Source: CAYVBW01 sp964588685
GTDB taxonomy: Bacteria; Patescibacteriota; Microgenomatia; UBA1400; PJMF01
DNA length: 64,000 bases
Assembly (NCBI GenBank): GCA_964588685.1
Contig: CAZPQG010000001.1
Span: 61,737-125,736, forward strand
Direction of reading: 5' to 3'
The notes below the pieces were generated by a model. That model saw only the letters and a program-made list of their open reading frames with translations, was not told the DNA's origin and made no database searches. Below, in pieces: positions 32,346 through 40,723 of the stretch (position 1 is its first letter; the number at the start of each line of letters is the position of its first letter). Both the position numbers and the translations under genes were made by a program.

Positions 32346-33995
32346 TTACATCATGCCACCCATACCGCCCATGCCCCCAACTCCGCCCATGCCTCCTCTT
32401 GCCGGTGCCGATTCTTCTTTTTCCTCAGGCTCATCAGTTACTAAGCATTCTGTAGTCAGAATCATTGAAGCTACTGAGGCTGAATTGGTTAAAGCAGCAA
32501 TAGCCACTTTGGCAGGTTCAATTACTCCAGCTTCTTCCAAATCCTCATATTCATTGGTTAAAGCATTAAAACCCCATGTTGGATCACTTTTCTCTTTAAC
32601 TTGACCCAACACCCAACCAGCATCAACTCCGGAATTTACTGCCAACATTCTAATAGGTTCATCCAACACAGATTTTACCAGCTCAACGCCATTTTTTTCG
32701 TCATCAGTATCAGTCTTAATCTTGTCTAAAGCTTTAGCAGCTTGAATATAAGTCACGCCGCCGCCGGGAATAATTCCTTCCTCAATAGCAGCTTTAGTCG
32801 CTTCTTTTGCATCTTTCACTCTCTCCTGTAAATTTTTCATTTCAATTTCCGTATTGGCGCCAACTTGTATCACAGCTACGCCGCCGGTGAGCTTAGCCCT
32901 TCTTTCCTCTAACTTTTCAATATCAAAGTCAGAAGTAGATTGCTCTATTTGAGCTTCGATTTGAGAAACTCGAGCGTCAATATCTACTTGCGTCCCCTTG
33001 CCTCCGACAACACGCGTTGTATCTTTTGATGCTCTAACTGTATCAGCCTGGCCTAAATCATCCAAAGTCATATCCTCAAGCTTGCGTCCGGCTTCAGCAG
33101 TAATTAAATTTCCTCCGGTTAAAATAGCAATGTCTTCGAGCATTGCTTTGCGGCGGTCGCCAAAACCAGGGGCTTTCACTGCCAGTGCTTTAAAAGAACC
33201 ACGTAGTTTATTTACCACCAGTGTGGTTAATGCTTCGCCCTCAATATCATCCGCAATGATCACTAAAGATTTTCCGGCATTAACTACTTTTTCCAACAAA
33301 GGCAAAATGCCTTTAATGTTGGTAATCTTCTGATCAGTGATTAATAAATAAGGGTCTTCCATCACAGCTTCCATGTTGTCACTGTCAGTAACAAAATACG
33401 GAGAAGCATAGCCTTTATCAAATTCCATACCTTCTTTGTGGTCAATGGTAATTTCCATTGTTTTGCCTTCTTCTACTTCAACCACTCCATCTTTACCTAC
33501 CAATTGCAATGCCTCAGCAATTTTTTCTCCGATAGCCTCACTTTGTGCTGAAATTGTGGCAACTTTTTTCCAATCTGCTTGTTTAACCGGTTTAGCTAAG
33601 TCCCGCACTTCTTTAACAACAGTTTCTACTGCTTTATCAATTCCCCGTTTCATAATCATGGGATTAGTGCCGGCTGTAACATACTTCATACCAATAGCAC
33701 TCATTTTTTGAGCTAATAAAGTAGCAGTGGTGGTGCCGTCACCGGCTGCCTCATTAGTTTGAGAAGCAGCTTCTTTTACTAACTGCGCTCCCATATTTTC
33801 AAACTTATCTTCCAAGTCAATCTCTTTAGCTACTGATACTCCATCGTGCACCACGCTCGGAGCGCCCCAGGATTTATCTAAGGCTACATTTCGTCCTTTT
33901 GGCCCAAGGGTGGTAGTAACCGCTTTAGCCAATTTATTAATACCAACTAACATTTTTTGTCTGGCGTCATCGCCAAATAGAAGTTGTTTTGCCAT
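32346..33995 (-). CDS. groEL: Chaperonin GroEL (Hsp60)
   Basis: 549 residues, full length. Blocks: GPKGRNVALDKSWGAPSVVHDG, QTNEAAGDGTTTATLLAQ (catalytic Asp in GDGTTT), GYASPYFVTD, VKAPGFGDRRKAMLEDIAILTGG, GVAVIQVGANTEIEMKNLQERVKDA, and the C-terminal GGMGG repeat tail ending MM. It folds proteins with GroES. AAAAGGAAA precedes the ATG. It is second in the groES-groEL unit (151-nt gap) under a CIRCE-like operator. Confidence 0.98.
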   Translation of the reverse strand: MAKQLLFGDDARQKMLVGINKLAKAVTTTLGPKGRNVALDKSWGAPSVVHDGVSVAKEIDLEDKFENMGAQLVKEAASQTNEAAGDGTTTATLLAQKMSAIGMKYVTAGTNPMIMKRGIDKAVETVVKEVRDLAKPVKQADWKKVATISAQSEAIGEKIAEALQLVGKDGVVEVEEGKTMEITIDHKEGMEFDKGYASPYFVTDSDNMEAVMEDPYLLITDQKITNIKGILPLLEKVVNAGKSLVIIADDIEGEALTTLVVNKLRGSFKALAVKAPGFGDRRKAMLEDIAILTGGNLITAEAGRKLEDMTLDDLGQADTVRASKDTTRVVGGKGTQVDIDARVSQIEAQIEQSTSDFDIEKLEERRAKLTGGVAVIQVGANTEIEMKNLQERVKDAKEATKAAIEEGIIPGGGVTYIQAAKALDKIKTDTDDEKNGVELVKSVLDEPIRMLAVNSGVDAGWVLGQVKEKSDPTWGFNALTNEYEDLEEAGVIEPAKVAIAALTNSASVASMILTTECLVTDEPEEKEESAPARGGMGGVGGMGGMGGMM

Positions 33996-34146
33996 ATATA
34001 TTTCCTTTTAATACCTTATAATATTTAATATTAATAGTTAATTAATAACTCAAATAATTCTTAATTCATCAACTTAATTTATTCATCAACAATAAATTGC
34101 ACTCTAACTTGCCCGCTGCGATCTAACTTATCCGTCTAATTTAAAC

Positions 34147-34458
34147 TTATGATTTATTAACCTTAGCCAGAATATCGTCAAATTTCAAAAATTGATATTC
34201 TACGTCATCAATCTTAAAGTCGTTTCCGCCCCATTTTTTGTAAATCACCATATCACCTTTTTTAACAGGGCATTTAATCTCTTTCGCTCCGCTTTCCCAA
34301 ATTGAACCACCGCAAGCTAATACTTTCCCCTGCTGAGGTTTTTCTTCTTCAGATTCCGGGAGATAAATACCCGACTCTGTTTTTGTTTCCACTTGTATCG
34401 GTTCTACTAAAACATAACCATTGTTCGGTTTAAGTTTAGAGGGTTTAATAGATTTCAT
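34147..34458 (-). CDS. groES: Co-chaperonin GroES
   Basis: 103 residues, normal length. The N-terminal strand KLKPNNGYVLVEPIQVETKTESGIYLPE includes the mobile loop; then QQGKVLACGGS and VKKGDMVIYKKWGGNDFKIDDVEYQFLKFDDILAKV. It caps GroEL. GAAAGGTAG lies before the ATG. It is first in the groES-groEL unit, about 110 nt downstream of a promoter overlapped by a CIRCE-like palindrome. Confidence 0.97.
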   Translation of the reverse strand: MKSIKPSKLKPNNGYVLVEPIQVETKTESGIYLPESEEEKPQQGKVLACGGSIWESGAKEIKCPVKKGDMVIYKKWGGNDFKIDDVEYQFLKFDDILAKVNKS

Positions 34459-34568
34459 TACAACTACCTTTCAAGATAAATAATTAATAAATTTAAAAGA
34501 TATTAAAGCAAAAAATTCAAAAGTTTTCATAGAAGTCTATACGATAAACTTTAAGCTTTTGAATTTTT

Positions 34569-34595
34569 CTAGCAATTATAGTAACCAACTGCTAA
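34569..34595 (-). promoter_or_regulatory. CIRCE-like operator upstream of groES-groEL
   Basis: Half sites CTAGCAATT (34569-34577) and AACTGCTAA (34587-34595) with 9 nt between, the same 9-9-9 geometry and altered inner triplets as the hrcA operator. Presumed HrcA binding site. Confidence 0.8.
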
Positions 34596-34606
34596 AAAAT
34601 TGTCAA
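34575..34606 (-). promoter_or_regulatory. Promoter of groES-groEL
   Basis: On the minus strand -35 TTGACA (34601-34606). Two -10 choices: TACTAT with a 17-bp spacer (34578-34583) or TATAAT with a 20-bp spacer (34575-34580). Either is covered by the CIRCE-like palindrome. Confidence 0.7.
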
Positions 34607-34639
34607 TAAGGATTTGAGGGCAGTTTTATAAATCTTTCT

Positions 34640-35020
34640 TTAATTACATTCTTTCTGTTTAGAACCAGTCATCTGTTGCAAAACTGCTAAAGCTCTCTTA
34701 ATATCTTCCATTAATTTCATGGATAAATCTATCGTTTCATCATCAAGCTGAATACCGTCTAAAACTAGAATGGAGTCATCTAACAACTCATCCATTAACT
34801 CACGAATAAAATCTCTATTACGGATCATTTGCAAAGTTTCTTGATTTTGAGCAGTCAGTATTATTTTATCTAAAGCAGCAGTAATCTGTTTTATGCGCCG
34901 CGAATGAACATATAAATCAAATTTTGTTTCTTTGCCGAAATCATAATTATCCAATTTTGAATCGATAAGCTCATCAGAGTCAAATTTTAAAACCGGACTA
35001 AGCTTTGATTTTATTTTCAT
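34640..35020 (-). CDS. Uncharacterised small helical protein
   Basis: 126 residues, soluble, rich in charged residues and predicted helices (RRIKQITAALDKIILTAQNQETLQMIRNRDFIRELMDELLDDSILVLDGIQLDDETIDLSMKLMEDIKRALAVLQQM). I do not recognise it. No cysteine pairs, signal peptide or membrane helix. It lies upstream of groES on the same strand; the groES promoter is in the gap, so it has its own transcript. TGTTATAAT, an extended -10, sits 10 nt before the ATG, so the leader is very short. Confidence 0.6.
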   Translation of the reverse strand: MKIKSKLSPVLKFDSDELIDSKLDNYDFGKETKFDLYVHSRRIKQITAALDKIILTAQNQETLQMIRNRDFIRELMDELLDDSILVLDGIQLDDETIDLSMKLMEDIKRALAVLQQMTGSKQKECN

Positions 35021-35030
35021 TGGTAGCTAA

Positions 35031-35039
35031 ATTATAACA
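35031..35039 (-). promoter_or_regulatory. Extended -10 (TGT-TATAAT) of the 126-aa gene
   Basis: On the minus strand TGTTATAAT is followed by 10 nt and the ATG at 35020, giving a leader of at most a few nt. No clear -35, as allowed for extended -10 promoters. Confidence 0.5.
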
Positions 35040-35111
35040 GGATTGTATTGAGTATCTAGTGTTCATCTTTGAGCCTAAATTTTATAATAATTAATTTAAT
35101 TATATTCCTAG

Positions 35112-35170
35112 TCACAGGGGAGCAGGCTTTGTCTCCAGCTGCAGACAAAGCGCTGAGAACCCTCCCTCAG
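35112..35170 (-). repeat. Intergenic hairpin repeat, copy C (inverted)
   Basis: On the minus strand it reads TTCTCAGCGCTTTGTC, TGCAGCTGGA, GACAAAGCCTGCTCCCCTGT. GCTTTGTC and GACAAAGC form an 8-bp stem around a near-palindromic centre (GCAGCTGGA). The outer blocks match copies A and B base for base over most of their length. Confidence 0.78.
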
Positions 35171-35192
35171 AATTTATTTATTGTCAAGAATT

Positions 35193-35226
35193 AAATGAGC
35201 TTACCAGCCAAATGAGCTTACCAGCT
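35193..35226. repeat. 17-bp tandem duplication
   Basis: AAATGAGCTTACCAGCC (35193-35209) is followed directly by AAATGAGCTTACCAGCT (35210-35226), with one mismatch in the last base. It adjoins hairpin repeat copy C. Confidence 0.85.
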
Positions 35227-35365
35227 ATGATTAAGCATAAATTTAAAATAAATTTAAAAATAGTTAACAAGTCAATGATAAAATATAGGATAATAATTTA
35301 TTATCTAAAAAAGTAAAAGAGTTGAGAATTAAAAATAAAAATATAAAATAGCTGAGAATTTAATT

Positions 35366-36454
35366 ATGAAAATTGTTAAATTAACTGCAAACAATCAAAA
35401 GCAAATTATCAAGCAAGCAGCAACCGTACTTAAACAAGGCGGCCTTGTTATTTATCCGACTGAAACAGTTTACGGAGCCGGTGTGGATGCGGTAAGTCAA
35501 AAAGCTGTTAATAAATTATTGGCCTATAAATCCCGCCGAGAAGGCAAGCCTTTATCAATCGCTGTGGCAAATCAAAGCATGGCTGAAAAATACGTCAAGA
35601 TTAATAAACAAGCTGAAGAACTATATATTAAATTTTTGCCCGGACCTTATACTATTATTTCTAAAAGTAAAAACCAGCTAGCTCAAGGTGTCGCTTCAGA
35701 ATTTAATACAATCGGCATTCGTATTCCTCAATATCAATTAATTTTAGATTTAGTAAAAAAATTTCAACGCCCCGTTACTGCCACTTCCGCCAATATCTCC
35801 AATAAAAAAAGACCTTATGAAATTACTGATATTCTTAATAATATTTCACAAACACAAAAAAAATTAATTGACCTTATTATTGACGCCGGCACCTTACCTC
35901 GCAATGAACCTTCAACAGTCATAGACACTACTATGTCAACGCCGTTAACAGTTAGAGGTAAAAGTGAAGTAGTAAAAACGGAAGACATTAAAAAAGCTTT
36001 TACTTTAACTACTAACAGTGAGCAAGAAACAAAAACTGTTGCCGGAAAAGTTCTGTTACAAAACTGGGATCAGATTAAAAGACAAGGCTTGATTGTTGCC
36101 TTAAGTGGCGAATTGGGAGCAGGGAAAACAATTTTTGCCAAAGGTATTGCTGAATTTTTACAAATTAAAAATACTATTACTTCACCCACCTATACTTACT
36201 TAAAGGAATACGATTACAACCGTCATCAAATCAAAGGAAAATTTTATCATCTAGATTTATGGAAAATTGACGACAAACAAGATTTAGCAACCCTTAAAAT
36301 AAACCACTTACCCGGTAAAAAAAATATCATTGCCATTGAATGGTGGGATCAAGTTGAATCTTTTTTACCTAATATTAAGCCTGATATCGTGGTGAAGTTA
36401 GCCATTCAAGTAAAAAATAAACGACAGTTAGCTTTTTATCAAAAAGATAAATGA
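35366..36454 (+). CDS. tsaC: Fusion of TsaC (Sua5/YrdC) and TsaE, t6A synthesis
   Basis: 362 residues joining two enzymes of N6-threonylcarbamoyladenosine (t6A) synthesis. Residues about 1-205 are the YrdC/TsaC domain: GGLVIYPTETVYGAGVDA, KSRREGKPLSIAVA, LPGPYTIISK, RIPQYQLILDLVK, PVTATSANISNKKRP and STVIDTT; it makes threonylcarbamoyl-AMP. Residues about 215-360 are TsaE: GLIVALSGELGAGKTIFAKGIAEFL (Walker A), ITSPTYTYLKEY, FYHLDLWKI and the C-terminal IAIEWWDQ; it is the ATPase that drives the TsaBDE complex. tsaD starts 1 nt after the stop. In most bacteria these are separate genes. Confidence 0.93.
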   Translation: MKIVKLTANNQKQIIKQAATVLKQGGLVIYPTETVYGAGVDAVSQKAVNKLLAYKSRREGKPLSIAVANQSMAEKYVKINKQAEELYIKFLPGPYTIISKSKNQLAQGVASEFNTIGIRIPQYQLILDLVKKFQRPVTATSANISNKKRPYEITDILNNISQTQKKLIDLIIDAGTLPRNEPSTVIDTTMSTPLTVRGKSEVVKTEDIKKAFTLTTNSEQETKTVAGKVLLQNWDQIKRQGLIVALSGELGAGKTIFAKGIAEFLQIKNTITSPTYTYLKEYDYNRHQIKGKFYHLDLWKIDDKQDLATLKINHLPGKKNIIAIEWWDQVESFLPNIKPDIVVKLAIQVKNKRQLAFYQKDK

Positions 36455-36455
36455 T

Positions 36456-37730
36456 ATGAGCCATAAAAAAAATAAGCTAAAATTTAATTCTCAGGACAAA
36501 CAACTGCCCTTAATTTTAGCCCTTGATACTTCTTGTGACGAAACCAGTGCTGCTGTCACTCTTGGGCGAGTAGTATTGTCGAACATTATTGCTTCACAAA
36601 CCAATATTCATCAGGCTTATGGCGGCGTATATCCGACCCTAGCCAAACGAGCTCATCAAAAAAAAATTGATCCGGTAATTAATTTGGCTCTAAAAAGAGC
36701 CGGCCTTAGTTTTACTGATCTGGATATTATTGCTGTTACCTTAGGACCGGGTTTAGCACCGGCCTTAGAAATAGGAATTAATAAAGCGCATCAATTGGCT
36801 GAAAAGTGGCGTAAGCCTCTCATAGTAGTTAATCATATTGAGGCGCACCTTTTATCCGTCTTACTACTAAGAAAAAAACGGCATTTTCCCATTAACAAAC
36901 TTTTAACCTATAAACTGGAAAATAAATTAATACCAAAAAAAGATTTACTGCCTGCGTTGTTAAGTAATCCTAAATTATTAAGCAGTCCTAAGTTGATAAA
37001 CGGTCCTAAAAAATTAACTAGTGATTTTTTACTACCTGCATTGGGCATGGTCTTTTCCGGCGGTCATTCTCAATTTATTCACATCAACAAAATCGGACAG
37101 TATCAACTTTTAGGCGAAACAATTGATGACGCTCTAGGTGAGGCCTTAGACAAAGTAGGCCGCATGCTGGGTTTGGGTTATCCAGCCGGACCAATTATGG
37201 AAAAACTAGCCAAAAAAGGTAAAGCTGACAGATTTGATTTTCCTTTACCAATGACCGCAGTTAAAAACTTTAATTTAAGTTATTCCGGATTAAAAACTGC
37301 TGCTCATCGAAAAATCAAACAGCTGAGAGCAAATAAGCAATTAGACCGGCAAACCATTTTTGATTTTTCAGCCAGTTTTCAACAAGCTGCTTTTAAACAT
37401 GTTGCTTATAAATTAAACAAGCTTTTACAAGCAGCACAAGCAAAAAATAAAGCCGTGCATAACAGAAAAAATCAACCTGCTTCAACAACCAATTTTAAAC
37501 AAGCTTGGCTGGGAGGCGGGGTAGCCAGTAACATTGCTCTTAGACAAACTATTCGCGCCACTTTAAAACCTTACCAAATTCCGCTTAAAATACCATTTGA
37601 AAAAAGGCTCTGTTCTGATAATGCCGCCATAATTGGTGTCACTGCAGCCTTTAAAATTAATTATTGTGCAAAAAAGACATTAATCAGCGAAGCTCAGAAT
37701 CTTGACCGTAAACCAAACTGGAAACTTTAA
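36456..37730 (+). CDS. tsaD: tRNA threonylcarbamoyltransferase TsaD
   Basis: 424 residues against about 340. ASKHA fold: LALDTSCDETSAAV, YGGVYPTLAKRAHQKKI, VTLGPGLAPALEIGI, metal-binding VNHIEAHLLSVL (HxxxH), VFSGGHSQFIHI, GETIDDALGEALDKVGRMLGLGYPAGP, and the C-terminal GGGVASN and CSDNAAIIGVTAA. An insertion of about 45 residues after the HxxxH helix is low-complexity (repeats of NPKLL/SPKLI type), and a second of about 15 lies before LGGGVASN. It transfers threonylcarbamoyl to A37 of ANN-decoding tRNAs, and is translationally coupled to tsaC-tsaE. No tsaB is nearby. Confidence 0.95.
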   Translation: MSHKKNKLKFNSQDKQLPLILALDTSCDETSAAVTLGRVVLSNIIASQTNIHQAYGGVYPTLAKRAHQKKIDPVINLALKRAGLSFTDLDIIAVTLGPGLAPALEIGINKAHQLAEKWRKPLIVVNHIEAHLLSVLLLRKKRHFPINKLLTYKLENKLIPKKDLLPALLSNPKLLSSPKLINGPKKLTSDFLLPALGMVFSGGHSQFIHINKIGQYQLLGETIDDALGEALDKVGRMLGLGYPAGPIMEKLAKKGKADRFDFPLPMTAVKNFNLSYSGLKTAAHRKIKQLRANKQLDRQTIFDFSASFQQAAFKHVAYKLNKLLQAAQAKNKAVHNRKNQPASTTNFKQAWLGGGVASNIALRQTIRATLKPYQIPLKIPFEKRLCSDNAAIIGVTAAFKINYCAKKTLISEAQNLDRKPNWKL

Positions 37731-37825
37731 GAGCTATTAAAAAATATTCAAAACTTTTAAAGATTAATTTATTGATTTTAAAGTTTGCCTAACTAAAGAA
37801 CATAGTCTTAATCAATCAAAAATGC

Positions 37826-37831
37826 TAAAAT
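37826..37831 (+). promoter_or_regulatory. Putative -10 box (TAAAAT) close to the start of the 875-aa gene
   Basis: TGC-TAAAAT (extended -10 form) ends 9 nt before the ATG at 37841, so the transcript would begin 1-3 nt before the start codon. No strong -35. Confidence 0.45.
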
Positions 37832-37840
37832 AGATACAGA

Positions 37841-40468
37841 ATGATAAAAGCTAAGCTAACAACTATTATTGGTTCTCCGCTGCGAGATGGCTGGGCTCAT
37901 ATTTTTTCCAATCCCAAACAAAATTTAACTTGTTCTTTAGCTATTAAAGGTGAAAATGCTAAAAATATCGGCCATGAGTTAGGAGAAATGCTTAATAAAG
38001 CTCAATTTAAATCGCCCAGTCAGCTGCATAATGTGTTGCTGGACATTTTATCTAAAGCCAGAGAACATGGTGTCCAGCTTCAGTTTGCTCTATTATGGCT
38101 GCCTAAAAAAGAACAGCCGGGAAAAATTATCAGTCATCAAAACTCTGAGGCAACCACCATTGCGTCTAATCAGAACCAAAAATCTTTCAATCAAGCTGAG
38201 CAAATTAATCAAACTGAGCAAAACCAAACTCAACAGCTGCAAAATACTCAATTCCAAACAAAACAACCCTCTATGGTTGCAGCAGCCTATCAAGGAAAAA
38301 TCATTCTTAAAAGAAAGAAAAAAATCGGTACCATAACTGAATCTGAAAAAGAAATAAAGATAATGCAGGGCTCAGTACGTAAACATGATGAGTTGGTTTT
38401 AGCCACCAGCCAATCGCTGCAAATTGAGCAATCATTGCGGCAATTGTTTAAACAACCTGTTGCTCATCAGCAAATTAAGCAACAGCTAAACAAAAAAATA
38501 AGAATGCTCGTTGATAACTCTTTAACAGCAATTGCTCTAGTAAAATTAGAAAATATTATTGATACAAGTTTCGCCGGTCAACAAGATGTTGGAGCAGAAA
38601 AAAATTCACCATCGGCTGCTGCCCGCAGCCAAATTAATAGCCAAATCAAGACTGTTAATACTAAAAAATTTAAGCAGGACATCACTAATCACCTAACTGC
38701 AAAACAACCTACCAATAAACAAGTACAAGAAAAAAAAGAGGGGTTGAACATTAACAAAACAAGAGATAAAACTGAGCTGCCGGCTTCAACAAAAATTAAG
38801 CAAACAATCTTAACAAAAAAAAGAAAAAAAGAAGTTTTTGATAAATCAGATCAAAATGCCCTTCTTGAAAGAGAATCTCAAACACAAAAATCTTTATCTA
38901 AAGCCGAGCGGCAAGATGAAGATCTTAAAATAAAAATTAATTTTGAGCCATTAACAAAAGCTGCAAAACTGATTGCTAAAAATATTAAAAAAAGTTTAAA
39001 AAGAACGTTTAATTTTTTTAAAAAAAAGGAGCAGGCATTAGCTAAAAAAAATCAGGCCAACATTGCAAAAACAGAAGAAAAAAAAGCCCAAAAAACAAAA
39101 AAGAAAACTACAGAAAAAGTTGAGAAGAGGTCTAAAAAAAATGCTCAAATTAATTCTAATAAAACTATACTTGAATCTGTAAAAAAAAAGTTTAACTTAT
39201 CAAAATCTTTACACTTTTCTTTCAAGAATTTCCAACTTAAAAACATTCAAAAGCAAGCAAAAAAATTAAATTCCGGACTGAAAGTAAATTCTAAAAAATT
39301 AGTTAGCTTCATCCTCAGACCAATATCAAATAAAGAAGTTTATCTTAAAAAAAATCAGTCTAAAAAACGCTCACGAATTTTATCAATAGTTTTAATCCTT
39401 ATCTTATCAATAATTGCGGGCTCATTATATTTACGAAAAATTTATCAAAATCAACAGCAAGAAGCTCAAGCCGCTTTACAACCGGCTCATCAACTATTGG
39501 AAGAGGCTGATGATGTTTTGGAAACTGATGTTATCTCAGCTCGAGACAAAACAGCCGAAGCAATTTCCCTTATTACTCAGCAACAAAAAAAATTTGACCA
39601 TGCTCGATTTACTCAAAAATATTTTACAGTAGAGTTGGAGAAGGCTCGCAGCTTTTTAACAAAAATTTCCGGCATTATAGAAGTCTCTCAATTAGAAATC
39701 TTTTCTGATTTAAGAGAAGAAGCTGCTAATTTTATATCCTCAAGCGTAACGCTAAATCAAAATTCTTTATTTTTCTTAGATGAACAGCAAAAAAAATTAG
39801 CAATCTTAAACTTAACAAGCCAAGAAACAACAACTGTTGAATTTGCTGAAGCTGAAATTATAGATTTAGCTGCCTCAAATGATCAATTATTTCTTTTAGG
39901 CGATGGTATTCATTACTTCCCTTTAACACAAACTGATGAGACTGCCGGGCTACAGCAATTAAAGAGCGAGGGTGACTCAGATAGAGACGCCATTTTAATT
40001 AATTTTTTTGACACCTATTTATATGTTTTTAACCCGGAGAAACGCAATATTTATCGTTACATTGTTTCCGAAGATGATTTGTCCGAGCCCATTGGCTGGC
40101 TCATCAACAAACAAGGCATTAAATTCGATCAAATTACATCAATGGCTGTTGACGGTTTTATTTGGTTAACAGATAAAAATGGGGACATTATTAAACTGGA
40201 AAAAGGTGAACCTTTAGAATTCAATATTTCCGGATTAGAACAATCTTTTGGCGATTCAATTAAAATTTATGCCGATGCCGATACTGAATTTTTATATGTG
40301 CTGGAACCGGATAAGAAAAGGCTAGTGGTTTTATCACCGGATGGTGATTTTATTAAGCAAATTACTCATCAATCACTTGCAGGTGCTACTCATTTGGCTG
40401 TTAAAGAAGAGTTGTCGACAGCTTTTGCTGTTAGCGGATCAATTATCTATTCTGTGCCATTAAATTAA
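37841..40468 (+). CDS. Large membrane protein: PP2C-like N-terminus, K/Q-rich linker, one membrane helix, C-terminal beta-propeller
   Basis: 875 residues; not assigned to a named family. Residues about 1-245 (LTTIIGSPLRDGWAHIF, CSLAIKGENAKNIG, ALLWLP, MVAAAYQGKIILKRKKKIG, GSVRKHDELVLATS, LTAIALVKLE) have the strand order of a PP2C/PPM-phosphatase fold but I see no catalytic DG pair. Residues about 245-500 are a K/Q/N-rich low-complexity linker. One membrane helix lies near 507-528 (RILSIVLILILSIIAGSLYL). After a coiled-coil stretch (about 535-600), residues 620-875 look like a beta-propeller (NSLFFLDEQQKKLAILNL, TYLYVFNPEKRNIYRY, EFLYVLEPDKKRLVVLSPDG). This suggests a sensor spanning the membrane. 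Confidence 0.6.
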   Translation: MIKAKLTTIIGSPLRDGWAHIFSNPKQNLTCSLAIKGENAKNIGHELGEMLNKAQFKSPSQLHNVLLDILSKAREHGVQLQFALLWLPKKEQPGKIISHQNSEATTIASNQNQKSFNQAEQINQTEQNQTQQLQNTQFQTKQPSMVAAAYQGKIILKRKKKIGTITESEKEIKIMQGSVRKHDELVLATSQSLQIEQSLRQLFKQPVAHQQIKQQLNKKIRMLVDNSLTAIALVKLENIIDTSFAGQQDVGAEKNSPSAAARSQINSQIKTVNTKKFKQDITNHLTAKQPTNKQVQEKKEGLNINKTRDKTELPASTKIKQTILTKKRKKEVFDKSDQNALLERESQTQKSLSKAERQDEDLKIKINFEPLTKAAKLIAKNIKKSLKRTFNFFKKKEQALAKKNQANIAKTEEKKAQKTKKKTTEKVEKRSKKNAQINSNKTILESVKKKFNLSKSLHFSFKNFQLKNIQKQAKKLNSGLKVNSKKLVSFILRPISNKEVYLKKNQSKKRSRILSIVLILILSIIAGSLYLRKIYQNQQQEAQAALQPAHQLLEEADDVLETDVISARDKTAEAISLITQQQKKFDHARFTQKYFTVELEKARSFLTKISGIIEVSQLEIFSDLREEAANFISSSVTLNQNSLFFLDEQQKKLAILNLTSQETTTVEFAEAEIIDLAASNDQLFLLGDGIHYFPLTQTDETAGLQQLKSEGDSDRDAILINFFDTYLYVFNPEKRNIYRYIVSEDDLSEPIGWLINKQGIKFDQITSMAVDGFIWLTDKNGDIIKLEKGEPLEFNISGLEQSFGDSIKIYADADTEFLYVLEPDKKRLVVLSPDGDFIKQITHQSLAGATHLAVKEELSTAFAVSGSIIYSVPLN

Positions 40469-40723
40469 TTAGAGGTTTAAAAACTAACCGTATTGACTTA
40501 AGTAAAAATTCGCTGCCGCTATAAAATAAGCCACTATAAAATACAGCTAATAAAATAGGCTAATAAGAGCGGTCAGTGAATCAGGGTAAAAAATAAATTT
40601 GCCCAACAAAGTTCCTCCCAAAAAGAAGCAGCGTGAGTCTCATTTTATTAATTTAATTTTTTAGATGGTAAAGTAACGGGTATAATTAAGACAAGCTTAT
40701 AATTTATTTTAGCTAATTTAGAC

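Noticed and set aside
32998..33711. Open frames opposite groEL
   Set aside because: Shadows of a highly conserved gene; no independent start signal.
40469..40723. tmRNA next to smpB
   Set aside because: No tRNA-Ala-like acceptor or tag reading frame is visible; only short imperfect repeats (CTATAAAATA-like) occur.
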